A DNA stretch of 6,369 nucleotides. Source: Spirochaetaceae bacterium (GTDB taxonomy: Bacteria; Spirochaetota; Spirochaetia; Treponematales; Breznakiellaceae). Each line of letters opens with the position of its first letter. Position 1 is the stretch's first letter. Shown here in pieces: positions 1 through 6,369 of the stretch. The stretch is taken from contig JAIRXO010000202.1 of NCBI GenBank assembly GCA_031268255.1, forward strand, positions 1 to 6,369, given 5' to 3'. A model generated the notes under the pieces. It was given only the letters and a program-made list of their open reading frames with translations, ran no database searches and had not been told where the DNA came from. A program made the position numbers and the translations under genes.

Positions 1-823
1 GACCGTGTCGGGCAGGGTTGATGATCCTTTTGAGACTCCCGACTGGCGCCCGGTAACCCTTACAGAGACCATGAGGTTTTCGGACAACAGCAATATGCGT
101 TTTTCCATGATATACGAACCCGAGGAGGAGGAAGTAACGAGCCTTACCACGGGCTTTACCTACAAAAACTTTGACGCTTCTTTTTCCGCGGCGAAGATGG
201 TTCCCTATGTTCTTAATCCTACCCTGGGCTGGGAACTGGACTCCTCGGGGGTGGCTGCCCTCCATCCCCGGGACTTCCGTATCCAGTACCGGCACAATCT
301 TAAGGATGATACCATTTTTGATCATCGCCTTGGGTATTCCATAGATGCCTCCACAAGCCTGCTCCTGGATTTGCAGCGTTATACCTATTCGTCACTGACC
401 TTCTCCCTGAGCGCCACACTCAGGATAACTGATTTTATGGACGCGTCTTTTACCACCAGGTCAGAGAACAACCAGATAATACGATATATGCAGGACATTC
501 CCTATTTTAATCTCCCTGATCTTAACACCCGTAACTCTGAGAACCATCCCTTCCTTGACCTCGTGAACTCCTTCCGCTTTGACGATCCTGAACTGCGAAG
601 GATGTCGGGGTATAAACTTAAGGATTTTTCCCTGGTGCTGACCCATTACCTCGGCGACTGGAACGCCAAACTGGGTATCAGGCTCGCGCCGTATCTGGAC
701 CAGACCGTCACCCCCTATACCTATAAATTCAATACCGAAGTATCCTTCCTCATCCAGTGGATACCGGTCAGCGAATTCAAAACAGAAGTAAAATCGGACA
801 AAGGCGTATTTGACATATTGTAG
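1..823 (+). CDS. C-terminal part of an LptD/OstA-like outer-membrane beta-barrel protein (5' end outside window)
   Basis: The frame is open to the first base of the window, with a full codon at 2-4, so this is the last 273 codons of a longer gene. The GTG at 5 is not a credible start: it has no ribosome binding site and the protein plainly begins upstream. The visible part has no hydrophobic helices. It is made of alternating polar/hydrophobic, aromatic-rich segments typical of outer-membrane beta strands, for example DFSLVLTHYLGDW and VSFLIQWIPVSEFKTEV near the end. The closing pattern (a strand with LGDW, then a QW-P-SE-KT strand and a short charged tail) resembles my memory of the C-termini of spirochaetal LPS-assembly (LptD/OstA-like) proteins. 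If so, it would place lipopolysaccharide or lipooligosaccharide in the outer leaflet. The last residue is Leu rather than the Phe/Trp usual for proteobacterial barrels. The family assignment is moderate; another large spirochaetal barrel protein is possible. No clear terminator follows the TAG stop. Confidence 0.62.
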   Translation, partial: TVSGRVDDPFETPDWRPVTLTETMRFSDNSNMRFSMIYEPEEEEVTSLTTGFTYKNFDASFSAAKMVPYVLNPTLGWELDSSGVAALHPRDFRIQYRHNLKDDTIFDHRLGYSIDASTSLLLDLQRYTYSSLTFSLSATLRITDFMDASFTTRSENNQIIRYMQDIPYFNLPDLNTRNSENHPFLDLVNSFRFDDPELRRMSGYKLKDFSLVLTHYLGDWNAKLGIRLAPYLDQTVTPYTYKFNTEVSFLIQWIPVSEFKTEVKSDKGVFDIL

Positions 824-885
824 GGCTATTGACTCTTGCCGCCTTCGCGGGACATGCTCATAAGGTCCTGAATATACATCTTTAT

Positions 886-891
886 GGAGGG
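886..891 (+). promoter_or_regulatory. Ribosome binding site fixing the start of the flavin reductase gene
   Basis: GGAGGG lies 3 bases before the ATG at 895, an excellent Shine-Dalgarno match. It selects this ATG over an in-frame TTG at 829, which would add 22 residues ahead of the lipoprotein signal and sits only 5 bases after the previous stop codon. Confidence 0.85.
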
Positions 892-894
892 CTT

Positions 895-2616
895 ATGAAG
901 AAATTTCTGTTACTTGGCATTGTCGTAGGGCTTGTATTTGGCCTTGTTCTGGGCTGCGGCTCTACAGGATCCGCCGCGGGCGCCATGACTCCCGGTACCT
1001 ACCTGGCCGAACAGCGGGGCTATGTGGACCAGATCAAGGTTGAAACCGTGGTAGACGGATCAAAAATTGTATCCGTGCGTGTTGTGGAAAACCACGAAAC
1101 CAACGGTATCGGTTCTTTCGCCATACAATGGCTGCCGGAACGTATAGTCGAGGCCCAGTCGGTGGGAATTGATATAGTCAGCGGCGCGAGCTTTTCCAGC
1201 CGGGCTATTCTTGGCTCAGTAACTGACGCGCTGCGGCAGGCCGGCGCCGATGTGGACAAATTTTCCCGGCCGCCGCCCAAACCCCGGGCAAGGGACCAGG
1301 AAATCTCCGTTGATGTAATCATAGTCGGCGCGGGAGGAGCGGGTTTGAGCGCCGGTGTTGAGTCAATGGTAAAGGGAAAAGACACCCTTATTATCGAAAA
1401 GATGGATATTCCCGGCGGAAATACCATACGTTCCTCCGGGGCCTTTAACGTGGCAGGCAGCCCGGAACAGGTAGCGGCCCACCGGGGCCGTTACAGCATT
1501 GAGGATTTTATCACCTATACCATGGAAGGGGGCCACAACCTCAATAACCGGGAACTGGTTACCCACATGATACAAAATTCAGCCGGGGTGGTAGACTGGC
1601 TTAAAGCCCAGGGTATGAATCCCAAAATAGGAGAAACCTACCAAAGCTATACCGTGGACGGGGAAGCCAAGGGGCTGATTCTTGATTTGCTCCATCGTTA
1701 TGAGACCCTGGGCGGAAAGATCATGTACGGTGTAAGGGGTACGGATATTGCCACAAGCGGCGGCCGGGCCACGGGCATCGTGGGCGTGGACAAGCTGGGC
1801 GGAAAAATTACCATCCGCGCCAAGGCCGTGATTCTCGCGTCGGGAGGTTTCGGCGGCGATCTGGAAATGTGCGCCCGGCTGGATCCCCAACTTGAGGGTT
1901 TTGTTACCGACAACAGCCTTGGCGCCACCGGAGACGGCATCAAGATGGCCGAAGCCATAGGAGCCGCCACTGTTGACATGGAACAGATACAGAGTCATCC
2001 CACTATACACCAGGCCAGTTCCACCATGCTTACCGAAGGAATACGGGGTTCGGGCGGTATTCTGATTAACACCGCGGGGAAGCGATTTACCAACGAAAAC
2101 ACCTACCGCGATGTGGTGTCCGCGGCCATTTTGCGCCAGGATCAGGCCAAGGCCTGTATTCTCTACAACAAGGAACTCATGGACAACAATCCCAATGTGC
2201 AGGGCTACTATGAGCAGGGACTGGTTACTCCCTACGAAACCCTGGACGATGTGGCCAGATATATGAATGTTGACCCCGGAGTCTTAAAGCAGACGGTAGC
2301 CACCTGGAATACCTATGTGGCGAATAAAAACGATCCTGAGTTTAACAGCAGCTTTTCCTGGATACGGGATCTTTCCCAGGGACCCTATTTTGCCCTCTGG
2401 GTAGCGCCGGGGATACATCATACCATGGGCGGCGTAAAAATCAATGTGCGTACCGAAGTTATTTCCACCGGAGGTTCTGTCATTCCCGGCCTTTTCGCCT
2501 GCGGCGAAGTTACCGGAGGCGTCCATGGGGGTAACCGGGTCGGCGGAAACGCTATTCTGGACATACTGCTGTATGGCCGGACAGCGGGAGAAAACGCCGC
2601 GGCCTATATACGGTAA
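895..2616 (+). CDS. Extracytoplasmic FMN/FAD fumarate-reductase-type flavoprotein, lipoprotein
   Basis: The 573-residue product begins with a lipoprotein signal: MKKF, a hydrophobic core, then the lipobox LVLGC with the lipidated Cys at 21. Residues about 33-117 form an FMN_bind domain. The motif D93-I-V-S-G-A-S99 matches the ApbE flavinylation site, with Ser99 as probable FMN acceptor where most members have Thr. Residues about 138-570 form an FAD_binding_2 domain with dinucleotide motif VGAGGAGLSAG (144-154) and an acidic residue at the end of the second strand (E168). By motif alignment with Shewanella Fcc3, all catalytic residues are present: H368 (SHPT), T380-E381, R384, R405 (TYRD), H509 (HHTMGG) and R548 (GGNRVGG). 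This predicts reduction of fumarate or a related enoate outside the cytoplasm. There is no CXXCH haem site and no cytochrome gene nearby, so the electron donor is unknown. Urocanate or another acrylate-like substrate remains possible. A 71-base gap upstream suggests its own transcription or weak coupling. Confidence 0.9.
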   Translation: MKKFLLLGIVVGLVFGLVLGCGSTGSAAGAMTPGTYLAEQRGYVDQIKVETVVDGSKIVSVRVVENHETNGIGSFAIQWLPERIVEAQSVGIDIVSGASFSSRAILGSVTDALRQAGADVDKFSRPPPKPRARDQEISVDVIIVGAGGAGLSAGVESMVKGKDTLIIEKMDIPGGNTIRSSGAFNVAGSPEQVAAHRGRYSIEDFITYTMEGGHNLNNRELVTHMIQNSAGVVDWLKAQGMNPKIGETYQSYTVDGEAKGLILDLLHRYETLGGKIMYGVRGTDIATSGGRATGIVGVDKLGGKITIRAKAVILASGGFGGDLEMCARLDPQLEGFVTDNSLGATGDGIKMAEAIGAATVDMEQIQSHPTIHQASSTMLTEGIRGSGGILINTAGKRFTNENTYRDVVSAAILRQDQAKACILYNKELMDNNPNVQGYYEQGLVTPYETLDDVARYMNVDPGVLKQTVATWNTYVANKNDPEFNSSFSWIRDLSQGPYFALWVAPGIHHTMGGVKINVRTEVISTGGSVIPGLFACGEVTGGVHGGNRVGGNAILDILLYGRTAGENAAAYIR

Positions 2617-2651
2617 AAACGCCCTATTGACTACCTGATTACAGGGGCTTT
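2617..2651 (+). terminator. Weak possible terminator after the flavin reductase gene
   Basis: Directly after the TAA, AAA-GCCCT (2617-2625, with C2620 bulged out) can pair with GGGGCTTT (2644-2651), leaving an 18-base loop. A second short T-run follows at 2656-2659. The stem is short, bulged and long-looped, so termination would be partial at best. It overlaps the candidate promoter -35 box. Confidence 0.25.
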
Positions 2652-2656
2652 AGACT
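2627..2656 (+). promoter_or_regulatory. Candidate sigma70-type promoter for phoH-pgpH-ybeY
   Basis: TTGACT (2627-2632; 5 of 6 to the -35 consensus) and TAGACT (2651-2656; 4 of 6 to the -10 consensus) are separated by 18 bases. A start near 2663 would give a leader of about 46 bases consisting almost entirely of the hairpin at 2666-2695 plus the ribosome binding site. The -10 match is mediocre, so this is an inference. Confidence 0.3.
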
Positions 2657-2665
2657 TTTAAGGCG

Positions 2666-2695
2666 TCCCGAATTTCCGGTTTCGGGAATTCGGGA
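2666..2695 (+). other. Strong inverted repeat (RNA hairpin) in the phoH leader
   Basis: T2666 and CCCGAATT (2667-2674) pair with AATTCGGG (2687-2694) and A2695. The stem continues through a T2675-G2686 wobble and CCG/CGG (2676-2678 with 2683-2685), giving 13 pairs closed by a GTTT loop. The structure ends four bases before the phoH GAGG box. A run of seven T follows at 2704-2710, but eight bases separate it from the stem, so it is not a standard intrinsic terminator. It could be an mRNA 5'-stabilising stem, an attenuator, or a protein-binding site at DNA or RNA level. Confidence 0.6.
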
Positions 2696-2699
2696 GCTT

Positions 2700-2703
2700 G
2701 AGG
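2700..2703 (+). promoter_or_regulatory. Ribosome binding site supporting the TTG start of phoH
   Basis: GAGG is followed by five T and then the TTG at 2709, normal spacing for a Shine-Dalgarno box. The spacer and the start codon share the T7 run at 2704-2710. The first in-frame ATG is at residue 60 and would delete the N-terminal domain, so TTG is the best start. Confidence 0.65.
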
Positions 2704-2708
2704 TTTTT

Positions 2709-3734
2709 TTGGACGAAAGTATAACTATCGTATTGGATGATCAGAAGGTACTTTCCGCCGTCTGCGGAGCCAATGACGGAAATCTTCGGGTTATCGAACA
2801 CTCCCTGGGAGGCAGAATCGCCACCAGGGGCAATCAACTGCGCGTTGAGGGCCTCGATGCGTCAGGGTCCCGGCGTTTCAGGGTTATGATGGAACGGCTG
2901 ATTAACTCGGTTGAACAGGGGGAAAGTCCCTCTCCCGATTTTGTTAAGGCTCTGGCAAAGACATCGGGAGAGGATGGCGAGGACCCTCTGCGGGACGCGA
3001 TGATATACATTCCCCATGGGTTTGGCAAAGTGTTTCCCCGCAGCCTCAACCAGGCGGCGTATATCAGGGGTATGCGTAGCTGTGACATTTGTTTCTGTGT
3101 GGGTCCCGCGGGAACAGGGAAAACCTACCTTGCCATTGCCGAGGCACTGCGCCTCGTGCTTTCCAAAAAACTCCGCAAGCTGGTGCTTACAAGGCCCGTT
3201 GTGGAGGCCGGGGAAAGCCTCGGCTATCTTCCCGGAGACCTGGCTCAAAAAATAAGTCCCTACTTAAGGCCCCTGTACGACGCCATGGAAGCCCTTGTCC
3301 CCTACGAAATTATACGCCGTATGGAAGAATCCAGAACCATAGAAATCGCCCCCCTGGCCTATATGCGGGGGAGGAGTCTTAACGACTGCATGGTCATACT
3401 GGACGAGGCCCAGAATACCACCAAAGAACAGCTGAAGATGTTTCTCACCCGCATAGGCGAAGGCGCCAGAGCGGTTGTTACCGGTGATGTCACCCAGATA
3501 GACCTTCCCCGGCGCGTTGATTCGGGACTGCTCCACGCGGCCTCCATACTCACCGAAGTAGAGGGCGTTTACTTTTCCTGGCTCTCAACCGCCGACGTGG
3601 TGAGGAATCCCCTGATAAAAAAAATCATCCGGGCTTACGCCGCCGCGTCGCCCCAGGCATCGCCCGCCATATCTGCCAGCGGCATATCTGCCGCAGGCAG
3701 AGCCGAAGGGACTCATGATGAAGAAAGACCCTGA
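2709..3734 (+). CDS. phoH: PhoH-family ATPase (PhoH/YbeZ type)
   Basis: The 341-residue product has the family's usual length and order. Residues 1-70 form the small N-terminal domain (a run similar to LCGxNDxNLRxIExxLGxxIxxRGN in relatives). Walker A is GPAGTGKT at 132-139 with K138 and T139. TRPVVEAGESLGYLPGD at 161-177 is a family signature. Walker B is VILDEAQN at 229-236 with D232 and E233, and the sensor-like TGD is at 258-260. PhoH proteins are cytoplasmic P-loop ATPases implicated in RNA metabolism; E. coli YbeZ is a neighbour and partner of YbeY, which fits the ybeY gene two positions downstream. Residues about 311-341 form an Ala/Ser-rich tail not part of the conserved core, containing a small 15-base tandem repeat. 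The stop overlaps the next gene by 20 bases, implying coupling. The start is TTG. The role in phosphate starvation suggested by the name is not supported here. Confidence 0.95.
   Translation: MDESITIVLDDQKVLSAVCGANDGNLRVIEHSLGGRIATRGNQLRVEGLDASGSRRFRVMMERLINSVEQGESPSPDFVKALAKTSGEDGEDPLRDAMIYIPHGFGKVFPRSLNQAAYIRGMRSCDICFCVGPAGTGKTYLAIAEALRLVLSKKLRKLVLTRPVVEAGESLGYLPGDLAQKISPYLRPLYDAMEALVPYEIIRRMEESRTIEIAPLAYMRGRSLNDCMVILDEAQNTTKEQLKMFLTRIGEGARAVVTGDVTQIDLPRRVDSGLLHAASILTEVEGVYFSWLSTADVVRNPLIKKIIRAYAAASPQASPAISASGISAAGRAEGTHDEERP
3666..3695 (+). repeat. 15-base tandem repeat in the phoH tail
   Basis: Two in-frame copies of a five-codon unit (3666-3680 and 3681-3695) share the core ATATCTGCC and encode AISAS and GISAA. 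They lie in the low-complexity C-terminal tail just before the pgpH ribosome binding site. This is probably slippage in an unconstrained tail. Confidence 0.6.
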
Positions 3735-5949
3735 CAGTCCCCGCAAGGACATATTCCTTACATTCTTCGGGTTTTCAAAACCCCGGAAAGAAACCTTGAT
3801 TGCCTTTCTGGCGGCCTTTATACTCCCGGCCTTTGTGGTTTGCAGCGGCATAGGCGAGAGGTCCCTCATGGAATCCCGGCTCCATGATTTTGAGACGGGA
3901 AGGGTGGCTCCCCGGGACATTGTCGCCGAAACGACCGTGTACTACACCGACGAAGAAGCCACGACACTTAAAATCGAAGAAGCCGAACACGGCGCTCCGG
4001 CGGTCTTTAGATACTCCCCGGACGATACGGCCCTGATCCTTTCTTCATACAGCCGCTTCATGGATATGTCAAAAGCACTCTTTCTCGAAGGCGGCAGCGC
4101 CGCCGCTTATCAGACGGCCCTGCGGGATGAATACCCCGGCGCCTTCTCTCCTGAAATATTGAACGCCCTTTTCCGGGACCCCCTGCGGGAAAAACTTTTG
4201 GACGACGGCAATGCGGTGCTGACCCATATTCTTGAGCGGGGAATTTTTGCCCTGCCCCGTACCGGGCTTGAACTTTACAATGACGGAGAGGCCGAACTCC
4301 TCTACGAGAACGATGGCCGTGTCTCCCGGGAACTGGTCCGCTATGATGATATTGTTACCGCCGGCAATGCGGCGGAACAGCTTGCCGCGCTTATAGCCAG
4401 AGGTTCCTATACATCATCCTTTGTTTCCATTGCCCCGGAACTCATACGGCCCTTTATCGCCGAGAACGTTTTTTTCTCCGCCGGGGATACGGCGGAAAAA
4501 CTTAACGAGCTGCGGGCCAGGGTGGAGCCTGTTACCGCCGTTATAGAAAAGGGTGAACACATTGTCCGGGAAGGTTTTATCATAAGCGGGGAGGACATGG
4601 CAAAGCTCGAAGTGCTTGACACCGTGATGACGAAAAATAACCCTGGCCGTTCAATAGGTTATTTTATTGTCCTAGCCGTCGTCGCGGGGCTCTGCGTTTT
4701 CTTCCTGTGCCCGAGGAATTTCGGCAGGCAGCTTAATGTAAGCGAACTGTACCTCCTGGCGATACTCGGCGCCGCCTATGTTACCGGCGCGGTGTTCGTC
4801 GCGCCTGTGGCGGTACAGTTCCCCTATTATCCGGCATCGATATTTTTTCCCACAGCCCTGGCGGTGATGCTTCCGGCTATTCTGATAGGCTCCCGCGCGG
4901 CCCTGCCGCTGACGGTGCTTCTTCCCCTTGCGGCCTTTGTTACCGGTTCCTTTGACGGCCAGTCATTTATCTTTGCCCTGATATCGGGCTTTTCCGCTGT
5001 TTTCGCCATTCAGGGTGTGGAACGCCGCATGGATCTTTTTAAGGCGGGTTTCTTCATCGCCGCCGCGAACACGGTAGTCATGGCGGCCCTGCTCCTCTCT
5101 GGACAGGCTCCCCTCCTTGTGTTTCCCGGCATACTGCTCTGGGCCGTAGTCAACGGCCTTGCCCAGAGCATACTGGTCATAGGTTTTCTTCCTCCTCTGG
5201 AACAACTGCTCAATACCGCTACGGTATTCAGGCTCATTGAACTTTCGGACCTTAATTCGCCGGTACTCAAGCGCCTGCTCACTGTCGCGCCCGGTACATA
5301 CAGCCATTCGGTGATGGTGGCGAATCTCGCCGAATCGGCCTGCCAGGATATAGGGGCCAACGCCCTGCTCGCCAGGGTGGGAGCCTATTACCACGACATA
5401 GGCAAGATGGACCAGAGCGATTACTTTATCGAGAACCAGGCGGCGTATAACAAGCATGTGGAACTTGCCCCAAGGCTTTCCGCCACAGTCATACGGAGCC
5501 ATGTAAAGATAGGGGTAGAAAAAGCCCGGGGCATGGGGCTTCCCCGGGAGGTAATTGATATTATCAGGGAACACCACGGCAATTCGGTGATTACCTGGTT
5601 CTACAACGAAGCCCTCAAACGGGAATCCCAGGTGAACATCGAAGACTTTACCTATCCGGGCAATCCGCCCCGCTCGCGGGAATCGGCGGTGGTCATGCTT
5701 GCCGATATTGTGGAGGCCGCCGTGCGTACCCTGAAAAAACCAACCGTTACGCGGCTTGAAAAATTCATACAGGAACTCTTTATGTCCAAGCTGGAAAACG
5801 ATCAGCTTTCCCAGTCTGATCTCAGCTTCCGCGATCTGGAGACCATCAAGATGGCTTTTATCAGGGTTCTTGCCGGACACTATCATTCGCGTATTGAATA
5901 TCCCAAACTAAACAGGGAAAGGAGCGTGCATCCTGATGAACAGGGTTGA
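3715..5949 (+). CDS. pgpH: 7TM-HD family membrane phosphodiesterase (PgpH/YqfF, c-di-AMP)
   Basis: The 744-residue product has the complete PgpH architecture. One N-terminal membrane helix lies at about 27-45. A large extracytoplasmic 7TMR-HDED domain spans about 50-310. A bundle of seven helices lies between about 312 and 492, and a cytoplasmic HD domain spans about 515-725. The metal-binding set is intact: H531 (TYSHS), H560-D561 (YYHDIGK), H596 (SHVKIG), H620-H621 (REHHGNS) and D664 (LADIVE), matching the catalytic histidines and aspartates of Listeria PgpH, which hydrolyses c-di-AMP to pApA. An active enzyme is therefore expected; the ligand of the outer domain is unknown. Two consecutive ATG codons occur at 3715 and 3718. 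The AAGGG at 3706-3710 is better spaced for the second, so the true product may be one residue shorter. It overlaps phoH by 17-20 bases and ybeY by 14 bases. No c-di-AMP cyclase is in the window. Confidence 0.93.
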   Translation: MMKKDPDSPRKDIFLTFFGFSKPRKETLIAFLAAFILPAFVVCSGIGERSLMESRLHDFETGRVAPRDIVAETTVYYTDEEATTLKIEEAEHGAPAVFRYSPDDTALILSSYSRFMDMSKALFLEGGSAAAYQTALRDEYPGAFSPEILNALFRDPLREKLLDDGNAVLTHILERGIFALPRTGLELYNDGEAELLYENDGRVSRELVRYDDIVTAGNAAEQLAALIARGSYTSSFVSIAPELIRPFIAENVFFSAGDTAEKLNELRARVEPVTAVIEKGEHIVREGFIISGEDMAKLEVLDTVMTKNNPGRSIGYFIVLAVVAGLCVFFLCPRNFGRQLNVSELYLLAILGAAYVTGAVFVAPVAVQFPYYPASIFFPTALAVMLPAILIGSRAALPLTVLLPLAAFVTGSFDGQSFIFALISGFSAVFAIQGVERRMDLFKAGFFIAAANTVVMAALLLSGQAPLLVFPGILLWAVVNGLAQSILVIGFLPPLEQLLNTATVFRLIELSDLNSPVLKRLLTVAPGTYSHSVMVANLAESACQDIGANALLARVGAYYHDIGKMDQSDYFIENQAAYNKHVELAPRLSATVIRSHVKIGVEKARGMGLPREVIDIIREHHGNSVITWFYNEALKRESQVNIEDFTYPGNPPRSRESAVVMLADIVEAAVRTLKKPTVTRLEKFIQELFMSKLENDQLSQSDLSFRDLETIKMAFIRVLAGHYHSRIEYPKLNRERSVHPDEQG

Positions 5950-6369
5950 GGTACGCTCCGAGGGGCTTCCCCTGCCTCTCTGGTCTGGCCGGCTTGAGGC
6001 TTTTGCCGTCAGGGTTCTTGAGCGGCTCGAAGTAACAAACTGGGATCTTTCGGTGCTGCTCTGTGACGAAAAAACCATAGAGGAACTTAACGCCCGCTAC
6101 CGGGGCCTCCCTGAACCTACCGACGTGCTTTCCTTCGAACTGGGAGAAACATTCAACTCAGGCGGGGAGGAACGTTTCCTTCCCGGCGACCTGGTCATAT
6201 CCCTTCCCGTTCTCCGCGAAAACGCCGTGTATTTTAAGGTGCGCGAGGACGAGGAATTGCGCCGCCTTGTGGTTCACGGTATTCTGCACCTTGACGGAAT
6301 GGACCACAGCGGAAACGGCGCGGAGGAGCCTATGCTTTATCTGCAGGAAACCATACTCTCTGAACTTGA
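5936..6369 (+). CDS. ybeY: YbeY endoribonuclease / 16S rRNA maturation factor (3' end outside window)
   Basis: From ATG 5936 the frame stays open through 144 codons and ends at the window edge within a codon. The TGA at the very end (6367-6369) is out of frame, so the gene is cut by the window rather than stopped. The product shows the YbeY core: LNARYRGLPEPTDVLSFELG at 51-70 with the conserved Arg56, GDLVIS at 84-89, and the zinc site HGILHLDGMDH at 114-124 with ligands H114, H118 and H124. YbeY is a cytoplasmic metal-dependent RNase involved in 16S rRNA 3'-end maturation and 70S quality control. Family members are usually about 150-165 residues, so only a short tail is missing. The start overlaps the end of pgpH by 14 bases. 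The GGAG at 5921-5924 lies 11 bases upstream, slightly far, which suggests reliance on coupling to pgpH translation. Confidence 0.94.
   Translation, partial: MNRVEVRSEGLPLPLWSGRLEAFAVRVLERLEVTNWDLSVLLCDEKTIEELNARYRGLPEPTDVLSFELGETFNSGGEERFLPGDLVISLPVLRENAVYFKVREDEELRRLVVHGILHLDGMDHSGNGAEEPMLYLQETILSEL

Noticed and set aside
839..850. CCGC-CTTC-GCGG hairpin as a terminator of the first gene
   Set aside because: The stem has only four pairs and no T-run follows it.
829..858. Promoter for the flavin reductase using TTGACT 829-834
   Set aside because: At 17-18 bases spacing the -10 candidates (such as CATGCT at 853-858) match only half of the consensus. The better TATACA at 873-878 would start transcription at the ribosome binding site itself.
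829..894. N-terminal extension of the flavin reductase from TTG 829
   Set aside because: It would place 22 residues before the lipoprotein signal peptide and lacks a ribosome binding site, whereas ATG 895 has GGAGGG at ideal position.
2666..2710. Leader hairpin plus T7 as a classical intrinsic terminator
   Set aside because: Eight bases separate the stem from the T-run and the T-run overlaps the phoH start codon, so the geometry is not that of a standard terminator; a regulatory role is left open.
4963..5886. 307-codon open frame on the minus strand
   Set aside because: It lies entirely antisense to pgpH, which has a complete domain set with all metal ligands. The antisense product has no recognisable domain and is rich in His, Gly and Arg, as expected of a shadow frame in GC-rich DNA.
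6367..6369. TGA at the window end as the stop of ybeY
   Set aside because: It is not in the ybeY frame; the frame ends with a complete Leu codon at 6365-6367 and two bases of a further codon.

Overview
The window reads as chromosomal DNA from a spirochaete, most likely a treponeme with moderately high G+C. This rests on protein flavour rather than a search: an LptD/OstA-like outer-membrane protein tail of the treponemal style, a periplasmic flavin fumarate-reductase lipoprotein, and the phoH-pgpH-ybeY gene order. The genus is an inference. All five genes are on the + strand and almost the whole window is coding.

Layout. Positions 1-823 hold the C-terminal end of a large outer-membrane beta-barrel protein (probably LptD/OstA-like) whose start lies before the window. 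After a 71-base gap, 895-2616 encodes a complete 573-residue lipoprotein with an N-terminal FMN-binding domain and a C-terminal FAD fumarate-reductase-type domain carrying the full set of known catalytic residues. A 92-base gap (2617-2708) holds a weak terminator-like hairpin, a candidate promoter and a strong 13-pair hairpin next to the ribosome binding site of the next gene. Then come three overlapping genes: phoH (2709-3734, TTG start), pgpH (3715-5949) and ybeY (5936 to the window end, not finished).

How they fit together. The first gene belongs to outer-membrane assembly. The second is an independent extracytoplasmic reductase, probably using fumarate or a similar enoate as electron acceptor; its electron donor and the flavin transferase ApbE are not in the window. 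The last three form a translationally coupled unit known from Firmicutes (phoH-yqfF-yqfG in Bacillus). It joins a PhoH ATPase and the YbeY rRNA-maturation nuclease, which act in ribosome and RNA quality control, with a membrane c-di-AMP phosphodiesterase.

No wholly new system is apparent. The best leads are the Ser-type flavinylation motif in a lipid-anchored reductase without haem, and the hairpin leader plus T-run/TTG start of phoH.
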